A DNA stretch of 10,865 bases from Bacteroidia bacterium (lineage in GTDB: Bacteria > Bacteroidota > Bacteroidia > Cytophagales > Cyclobacteriaceae): positions 1 through 10,865 of the forward strand of contig JAENVX010000227.1 of assembly GCA_016650355.1 (NCBI GenBank). The letters are read 5' to 3'. The position numbers were made by a program, and so were the translations under genes. Position 1 is the first letter of the stretch. Every line of letters begins with the position of its first letter. Positions 6,164 through 10,865 of this stretch are shown here, piece by piece. The notes beneath the pieces are model-generated. The model searched no databases and was not told the origin of the DNA. It was given only the letters and a program-made list of their open reading frames with translations.

Positions 6164-6178
6164 CTTAGTTAATCTACA

Positions 6179-6631
6179 ATGATAGCAGTCATACAACGAG
6201 TCTCTGAAGCATCGGTGAAAATTGATGGTGAGATTAAAGCCAACATTGGCAAAGGTCTTGTTGTACTGTTGGGAATTGAAGATGCAGATCGGGTTGAAGA
6301 TATTGAGTGGCTCTCAGCTAAAATCGTGAACCTGAGAATATTTAATGATACTGAAGGTGTGATGAATGTAAGTGTTCTAGATGATAGCGGGGACATCATT
6401 GTAGTCAGTCAATTCACTCTTCACGCAAGCACGCGCAAAGGAAATCGTCCATCTTATATTAAAGCAGCAAAACCCGAGGTGGCAATTCCGCTCTACGAAA
6501 AGTTTATAAGCGTTTTGCGAACTGTGTTAGGGAAGCCAGTGCACACAGGCGTGTTTGGTGCTGACATGAAAGTATCGTTAATCAATGATGGCCCCACCAC
6601 GATTTTGATTGACTCGAAGAATAGGGTTTAA
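6179..6631 (+). CDS. dtd: D-aminoacyl-tRNA deacylase
   Basis: This 150-residue enzyme hydrolyses D-aminoacyl-tRNA, and also Gly-tRNA(Ala) in this family, recycling tRNA and keeping D-residues out of protein. It begins with the family-typical MIAVIQRVSEASVKIDG, carries SQFTL at 77-81 (catalytic region) and ends with NDGPTT at 136-141, whose Gly138-Pro139 is the cross-subunit motif that rejects L-residues. The length and motifs fit a complete DTD1-type enzyme that works as a cytoplasmic homodimer. It is the last gene of the operon and converges on the ion-channel gene. The 45-bp gap beyond it shows no strong terminator hairpin. Confidence 0.96.
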   Translation: MIAVIQRVSEASVKIDGEIKANIGKGLVVLLGIEDADRVEDIEWLSAKIVNLRIFNDTEGVMNVSVLDDSGDIIVVSQFTLHASTRKGNRPSYIKAAKPEVAIPLYEKFISVLRTVLGKPVHTGVFGADMKVSLINDGPTTILIDSKNRV

Positions 6632-6676
6632 AACCAAATGATTAAAACCTATTGTCAATAAATAATGTATTGAATA

Positions 6677-7621
6677 TTAGAAAATAGCTTGACCAACAAA
6701 GAAAATATTCGCAAGCAGATATAGGGTGATCACCACCCACGATCCGTATCTGTTAGTTTTTATACAAGCTTCCTGCTTTCCTGAATCATAAAGCTTCAGG
6801 CAAATAGCGGATACAACCAGGATGGCAAAAATTCCTAGAAAAGTGATGGTGTGTAACGAGTCTACGAGGGTGAACGAAGAGGTTTCTGGCAAAACAGAAT
6901 CGATGATATATTTATTACCCACAGCGGCAAACAAACCACCTACTGGCAGACCGAACCGCGGATCAAGTTCCCAGGGCTTTGGAATAAAACTGATTGCCGC
7001 AATGAGGAAGGCGATGTACATGCCCAAAAATATTTTCATAAAAAGCCCTAACGCCTTGCGATCGATGTCCATTTCCAGAAGGAAAGTCGAAAAATTCTGA
7101 CTTTCAGGACCTGGGGTTACATCGCCAAATCCTGTTTCATATTGATGATTTCCATCGGCAACATTAAAATCAGAAATTGTCCAGCCATCTAGTGCATCTT
7201 GCTTGTCAAACTTACTCCCAAGAATATCAGGTACAAAGACGAGACTCCTGTTGTCAAAAAGGCTATTTTCAATTTGGACTCTTAGATGTTGCTTGTCGAA
7301 GGGGAAATCAAGAACCGTCCATCTTGCTTTCATGGTGCATTTCATTTTCATAATTACCCAAGCTTTGCCATTGAGACTATCCAAAATAATTTCCGGAGGC
7401 TCAATAGTCTTGGCATTGGGAATATCCAGTTGACTACTAAAGTCGAAGTCGGGATTGTCATATACAAACCAAAGCCAGAATCGCATGGTGTATTCTTTGT
7501 CACGAAAATTAATATCATGGAGACTTATCACGTAAGCACCAACTTTCACAGTATCTGGCTGAGCTTGTAGTTGGCTTGCCAAAGAAAAGCAAATAAGCGT
7601 AACCAGAAATTTTATTTTCAT
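6677..7621 (-). CDS. Prokaryotic pentameric ligand-gated ion channel (Cys-loop receptor family)
   Basis: This 314-residue protein has the full layout of a bacterial pLGIC subunit. A signal peptide at 1-21 is followed by an extracellular beta-domain to about 187, with the Cys-loop equivalent DFPFDKQHLRVQIEN at 105-119 lacking the disulfide cysteines, as in other prokaryotic members. The pre-M1 Arg188 comes next, and then four membrane helices: M1 about 190-214, M2 about 221-243, M3 about 249-277, M4 about 294-313. The M3-M4 link is short. The M2 stretch from Asp220 to Pro245 aligns without gaps to GLIC, placing Asp220 at the -2' filter position, Gly228 at 6' and Phe231 at 9'. An acidic -2' residue suggests cation selectivity. 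Its ligand is unknown. It is transcribed alone. Confidence 0.92.
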   Translation of the reverse strand: MKIKFLVTLICFSLASQLQAQPDTVKVGAYVISLHDINFRDKEYTMRFWLWFVYDNPDFDFSSQLDIPNAKTIEPPEIILDSLNGKAWVIMKMKCTMKARWTVLDFPFDKQHLRVQIENSLFDNRSLVFVPDILGSKFDKQDALDGWTISDFNVADGNHQYETGFGDVTPGPESQNFSTFLLEMDIDRKALGLFMKIFLGMYIAFLIAAISFIPKPWELDPRFGLPVGGLFAAVGNKYIIDSVLPETSSFTLVDSLHTITFLGIFAILVVSAICLKLYDSGKQEACIKTNRYGSWVVITLYLLANIFFVGQAIF

Positions 7622-7636
7622 CTAGAAAAGATTGCC

Positions 7637-7670
7637 CCAATATAAATACAAAAAGGCATAGAGGAACAAA
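7637..7670 (-). promoter_or_regulatory. Candidate promoter of the ion-channel gene
   Basis: On the minus strand a TTTG (7667-7670) is followed after 22 nt by TATATTGG (7637-7644), one mismatch from the -7 consensus TAnnTTTG. Spacing is slightly long but acceptable, and transcription would start a short distance before the start codon. This is a consensus match only. Confidence 0.25.
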
Positions 7671-7741
7671 ATATTATGGACATTGCTCTCGTGATGCACA
7701 TGATTTACCCACCTATTATAGATAATTTCGAATTCTTCAAG

Positions 7742-7749
7742 TAATTTCG
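7742..7749 (+). promoter_or_regulatory. Candidate -7 box for the four-helix membrane protein gene
   Basis: TAATTTCG is one mismatch from TAnnTTTG and lies 20 bp before the ATG. An identical octamer occurs at 7723-7730. No clear -33 element pairs with either copy, so the call is weak. Confidence 0.22.
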
Positions 7750-7769
7750 CATTGTTAAATTCAATCCTT

Positions 7770-8210
7770 ATGTATTCCCTTCTCCACCTATTCCATTCTA
7801 CCGTCCGCTATTTTGTTTTAATTTTTCTTCTAATCCTGATAGTGCGTTCGCTAATGGGGTGGATGAGTAAGAAAGAATATACAAAGATGGATGATAAGGT
7901 TAGTCTTTGGTTGTTTATACTCACCCATACTCAACTTATGATTGGGCTTATTCTTTTCTTTGTAAGCCCGTTGGTGATTTTTAGCGGGGCCTCAATGAAA
8001 GATTCAGTTGCACGCTATTGGCTTGTCGAACACAATAGCATGATGCTTATTGCAATCGTGCTTATCTCCATTGCCCGTATCTCAATAAAGAAAATTGCTG
8101 ACAGTGTGGCGAAACACAGACGTTTATTCATCTTAAATACGATTGCTTTGGTAATTATCCTTGTAGCCATCTCCATGAGTGGAAGAGGGTTCTTTAGTTT
8201 GCCTGCTTGA
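7770..8210 (+). CDS. Small four-helix membrane protein, conserved, function unknown
   Basis: This 146-residue protein has four predicted membrane helices at about 12-30, 45-68, 88-106 and 118-137. Conserved-looking polar residues near membrane faces include the MYSLLHLFHSTVRY start, the THTQLMIGL segment with His53, RYWLVEHNSMM with His88, and KHRR at 116-119. A similar arrangement occurs in a Bacteroidota family sometimes labelled cytochrome b-like, but I see no proven haem-binding pattern. The ATG at 7770 was chosen over a TTG six codons earlier, because MYSLLH-type starts directly before helix 1 fit the family. The 3' end overlaps the converging DinB-like gene by 17 bp. Confidence 0.82.
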   Translation: MYSLLHLFHSTVRYFVLIFLLILIVRSLMGWMSKKEYTKMDDKVSLWLFILTHTQLMIGLILFFVSPLVIFSGASMKDSVARYWLVEHNSMMLIAIVLISIARISIKKIADSVAKHRRLFILNTIALVIILVAISMSGRGFFSLPA

Positions 8211-8724
8211 CGTCATCGTAATTGTTAATCGCTTTTAAATGATGCTGGGTGTGGTAGATGGTAAAGTACAGCATTTCTCTGACATAAAGTTTTCCCAACA
8301 ACGGGTGTGGTATCAAATAACGATCTAAGTCTTTTTCATCCCATTTTACAAGGCTCTTTAAAAATCTTTGATTTTCAGTTTTAAACTTTTTGAGTAACAA
8401 AGCTTTATCCGTGTAGTTTGCCTTGGGAATAAAAGAGGAAGTAGCTCGCCCGCCTTCCTCTAACTTATTCTGGTATCTATTAACAAGTTCAGCGTACGTA
8501 CGAATTTGCCGATTTGGTTTACCAAACAAAAGCAAAAAAAATTTTGGTACCGAAAAGGCGAGTGTAAGTGGTTTTACAGAAAGGATTAAATGCTCGAGAT
8601 TTTCGGCTACAGACCATTTAGAACCTATTCTTTGGAAAAATGAAGTGACCTCCAACACTTCAGTCGTATTAATGGCCTTGTCAAAGCCTTTTTGCAACTC
8701 CTGAATAATCTTTTCTTTGGTCAT
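8194..8724 (-). CDS. DinB-like putative metal-dependent four-helix protein
   Basis: This 176-residue protein fits the DinB/YfiT-like superfamily, which forms a four-helix bundle with a metal site made of three histidines. The expected residues appear as KWSVAENLEHL (His45) and YHTQHHLKAI (His158 and His161 or His162). Known members include thiol transferases for bacillithiol or mycothiol and damage-inducible proteins, but most are uncharacterised, so no substrate is proposed. It has no signal peptide and should be cytoplasmic. The gene diverges from the OmpA-type gene across a 54-bp gap and overlaps tail-to-tail with the membrane-protein gene. Confidence 0.88.
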   Translation of the reverse strand: MTKEKIIQELQKGFDKAINTTEVLEVTSFFQRIGSKWSVAENLEHLILSVKPLTLAFSVPKFFLLLFGKPNRQIRTYAELVNRYQNKLEEGGRATSSFIPKANYTDKALLLKKFKTENQRFLKSLVKWDEKDLDRYLIPHPLLGKLYVREMLYFTIYHTQHHLKAINNYDDVKQAN

Positions 8725-8778
8725 TTTGGTTACATATTTTTACCTTAAACTACTAACTTTACTCAAAATAAATCAAGG

Positions 8779-10536
8779 ATGAAATACACGTATTCAATTC
8801 TACTCTGTCTCATTGGCTTACTTGTGAATGCTCAACAATTTACACCGCATTATAAGTTGGTGAAGTTAGATAAAACTGTGAATACCTTTTATCATGAAGC
8901 AGCACCCGTTGTATCACCGGATGGAAAGGACCTCTATTTTTTTATTCAAAACCATCCAGAAAATACTTATGGAAAAGAGGGCAGCCAGGATATCTGGATA
9001 ACACACAAAGACGATCAGGGAACATGGTCTCCTGCCAATCGATTGGGATCACCTTTGAACAACAGCCGTTCGAATCAGGTCTTCAACGTGCTTCCTGATG
9101 GTTCTGTTTTTATTCGCGGAGCAAAGGGAAAAAATAAGGATGGCTTTTCCATTGTGAGTAAAGATGGAGGGACAACAGAGTTGGATGTAATTGACTTTGA
9201 TAAGATGAAGAAGGGCCGATTTTATGGTGCTACTATTTCTGCGGGAATCAAACACATGATTCTTTATTTTTCTGAGTTTGAGAAAAGTGCGCGAAGTGAT
9301 TTATACATCAGTCATGTGCAACCGGATGGCAGGTTTTCACGGCCTGTAAAAATGAAGATTACAAACAATTCTGATGAGTTTGGTCCATTTCTGGCGCCTG
9401 ACAACAAAACACTCTACTTCGCCAGCGATCGTAGCGCTCCTAACAAGCAAGGTGGTGCTGATATTTATAGATCAGAGAGATTAGATGAAACGTGGGAAAA
9501 TTGGTCTGAGCCCATCAATTTGGGAAGGCCTGTCAATACGGCCGCAGGCGATTTTTATTTTTCAGTGGATGCAGCAGGAGATGTTTTTACCTCGCGTGCG
9601 AATAGCCGTGTGGATGGTGGCAATCTTGATTTGTTTGTTTTGGTACTGAGCGACATAAAAGTTATGCTGGCCGGTGTGGTATACAATGAAAAGACCCGCG
9701 AGCCTGTTTCTTCTTCCGTAATCCTAAGTATCGCAGAGCAAAAACCAGTAAGCATGAAAGCGGGTAATGATGGAAAGTTTGAAACGCAGCTTCCCGACAC
9801 CAAGCAATACATAATTGCTGCCTCATCTGAAGGATTTCTCGCCAAAGAAGAAACTTTTTCAGTTCCTAAAATTGACGTTGATACAACACTCACGGTCGAA
9901 ATTTATCTTACAACCATTTCGAAAAAACAAATCTTAAAAGGAACGGTATTTGATCAAAAGACTGAAAAACCCGTTACTTCCAAACTCAATGTCACAATTA
10001 AACCTGATCGTAAATCGAATCTCTCTATTCCAGCCGAGGGCGGTAAATACGAACAAGAAATTTCGCGAACAGGCTGGTATGTGATGACGGCCTCTGCTTC
10101 GGGATATTTAAATTCAACGGATAGTGTGGAAATTATTTCAGATGTAGAAGCGCCTTTCATAAAAGATTTCTATCTGCAACCTATTGAGGTAGGCCTTACT
10201 GTTCGCCTCAAAAATATTTATTTCGATTTCGATAAGACTACACTTAAGTCGGAATCCTTTGTTGAACTAAATAAAGTAGTTGATTTTCTGAAACAGAATT
10301 CATCCGTTGAAATCGAAATAGCAGGACATACCGATAGCAAAGGTGCCGACACGTACAATGAAACTCTCTCTCAAGGAAGGTCGCAATCTGTTGTGGATTA
10401 TTTAGTCGGTCAAGGTATAGCTGAGTCGCGATTATCGGCTCATGGATACGGTGAAGCTAAGCCTATTGAAACTAACGATACGGAGGAAGGCAGGGCCAAC
10501 AACAGAAGGGTTGAGTTTACGGTGTTGAAAAAATAA
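8779..10536 (+). CDS. PD40-propeller / OmpA-domain envelope protein
   Basis: This 585-residue exported protein has a signal peptide at 1-19 (cut near VNAQ). A PD40/WD40-like propeller region follows to about 290, with motifs such as VSPDGKDLYF at 45-54 and LAPDNKTLYFASDR at 205-218. Two carboxypeptidase-regulatory-like beta domains come next (about 297-362 and 386-452, starting LAGVVYNEKT and LKGTVFDQKT). The C-terminal OmpA-like domain spans about 474-584. It shows YFDFDKTTL, AGHTDSKG with Asp518, LSQGRS with Arg534, and GRANNRRVEF; Asp518 and Arg534 match the pair that binds peptidoglycan. It should tether to the cell wall in the periplasm. Similar proteins accompany gliding or type IX secretion systems, but no such partner is here. 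An AAGG precedes the ATG. Confidence 0.93.
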   Translation: MKYTYSILLCLIGLLVNAQQFTPHYKLVKLDKTVNTFYHEAAPVVSPDGKDLYFFIQNHPENTYGKEGSQDIWITHKDDQGTWSPANRLGSPLNNSRSNQVFNVLPDGSVFIRGAKGKNKDGFSIVSKDGGTTELDVIDFDKMKKGRFYGATISAGIKHMILYFSEFEKSARSDLYISHVQPDGRFSRPVKMKITNNSDEFGPFLAPDNKTLYFASDRSAPNKQGGADIYRSERLDETWENWSEPINLGRPVNTAAGDFYFSVDAAGDVFTSRANSRVDGGNLDLFVLVLSDIKVMLAGVVYNEKTREPVSSSVILSIAEQKPVSMKAGNDGKFETQLPDTKQYIIAASSEGFLAKEETFSVPKIDVDTTLTVEIYLTTISKKQILKGTVFDQKTEKPVTSKLNVTIKPDRKSNLSIPAEGGKYEQEISRTGWYVMTASASGYLNSTDSVEIISDVEAPFIKDFYLQPIEVGLTVRLKNIYFDFDKTTLKSESFVELNKVVDFLKQNSSVEIEIAGHTDSKGADTYNETLSQGRSQSVVDYLVGQGIAESRLSAHGYGEAKPIETNDTEEGRANNRRVEFTVLKK

Positions 10537-10561
10537 CGTGATCGCTAAATTTTCGGTAGAT

Positions 10562-10590
10562 AGAAAACTATTGTCTGATTTCAGTTTTCT
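10562..10590. terminator. Weak inverted repeat between converging genes
   Basis: A perfect 8-bp stem (AGAAAACT 10562-10569 with AGTTTTCT 10583-10590) has a 13-nt loop. It lies between the OmpA-type stop and the DUF2007-type stop, and its right arm overlaps the last codons of the latter. With only two G-C pairs it is marginal. A T-rich stretch follows on the plus strand. Confidence 0.28.
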
Positions 10591-10802
10591 TCTTTCAAGA
10601 TCTCATTGGCCCTTTCAATGTCATTTTCGAATACATGAATTCGTGCTTGCATGGATGTCATGTTGGGTAATGGATAAAGCCCGGCCAGGTTCTCATCAGT
10701 CAAAAAGCAAGGGATCCCATACGCATCTAATTTTGTCTTCGCAATATTGGCATCAATGGCGCTTTCAAATTGCTTTAAAACGATAATTTTATCATTCTCC
10801 AT
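10581..10802 (-). CDS. DUF2007-type small protein (putative signal-transducing protein family)
   Basis: This 73-residue cytoplasmic protein matches the DUF2007 layout. It opens with a strand (KIIVLKQFES), then a helix (AIDANIAKTKLDAYGI), continues with the CFLTDENLAGLYPLPN segment, and ends with a beta-alpha unit (ARIHVFENDIERANEILKEE). The motif in which a residue run moves information from one subunit to another gave this family its name as putative signal-transducing proteins, but the true function is unknown. It converges on the OmpA-type gene with 44 bp between stops. The length is normal for the family. Confidence 0.85.
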   Translation of the reverse strand: MENDKIIVLKQFESAIDANIAKTKLDAYGIPCFLTDENLAGLYPLPNMTSMQARIHVFENDIERANEILKEEN

Positions 10803-10807
10803 ACAAT

Positions 10808-10815
10808 CAAAGCTA
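10808..10815 (-). promoter_or_regulatory. Candidate -7 box for the DUF2007-type gene
   Basis: Read on the minus strand the bases are TAGCTTTG, a full match to TAnnTTTG. The box ends only 5 nt before the start codon, so a message from it would be nearly leaderless. No -33 TTTG is seen at the usual distance. Confidence 0.3.
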
Positions 10816-10842
10816 TTAAAACTAACGGATTAATTTATTCAC

Positions 10843-10865
10843 ATGAATCAACAGCAGTCCAATAC
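10843..10865 (+). CDS. Possible start of a truncated gene at the right edge
   Basis: An ATG at 10843 opens a frame (MNQQQSN...) that continues to the window end. It lies 40 bp beyond the start of the divergent DUF2007-type gene, a natural place for a new gene. Seven full codons are too few to identify a product or even to prove it is coding. Confidence 0.35.

Noticed and set aside
7286..7570. Plus-strand frames of 76-94 codons inside the ion-channel gene
   Set aside because: They are antisense shadows of a strongly supported coding region and resemble no protein family.
10538..10786. 82-codon plus-strand frame opposite the DUF2007-type gene
   Set aside because: Antisense to a recognisable protein, and its own product looks random in composition.

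Overview
The window reads as ordinary chromosome of a Bacteroidota bacterium, most likely Cytophagales-like. The evidence is AT-leaning DNA, weak or absent Shine-Dalgarno sequences, a few boxes resembling the Bacteroidota -7 element TAnnTTTG, a PD40/OmpA-type envelope protein, and several small protein families typical of that phylum. This placement comes from family recognition; no database search was run. No rRNA, tRNA, CRISPR array, insertion sequence or phage gene was seen.

Left part (1-1124): an accessory patch. Three copies of a GC-rich double-hairpin repeat (62-194, 253-367, 993-1116) surround a two-gene toxin-antitoxin module (antitoxin 511-684, ParE-type toxin 678-965). Copy B runs directly into a second, larger imperfect inverted repeat (363-462), and part of that arm recurs right after the toxin stop codon. 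The module therefore looks like an inserted cassette. From 1 to 510 there is no gene apart from repeats and unassigned DNA.

1125-2365 (minus): a 4'-phosphopantetheinyl transferase followed by a secreted thioredoxin-fold redoxin, coupled by an ATGA overlap. 2545-4550 (plus): a seven-bladed WD40 protein, a DivIVA-domain coiled-coil protein and dihydroneopterin aldolase (folB), tightly spaced as an operon. 4580-4888 (minus): an IscA/HesB-type iron-sulfur protein that lacks the usual C-terminal Cys-Gly-Cys. 4989-6631 (plus): a single-pass membrane protein, an atypical SDR and D-aminoacyl-tRNA deacylase (dtd) in a second operon.

6677-7621 (minus): a prokaryotic pentameric ligand-gated ion channel, the most notable gene here. 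7770-8210 (plus) is a small four-helix membrane protein whose 3' end overlaps a DinB-like protein (8194-8724, minus). 8779-10536 (plus) is a PD40/OmpA envelope protein, followed convergently by a DUF2007-type protein (10581-10802, minus). The start of one further plus-strand gene may lie at the right edge.

Most of the window is housekeeping or conserved genes. I found no convincing undescribed multi-gene system. The points most worth follow-up are the ion channel, the IscA-like protein missing two cysteines, the cassette-like setting of the toxin-antitoxin pair, and the WD40-DivIVA-folB operon.
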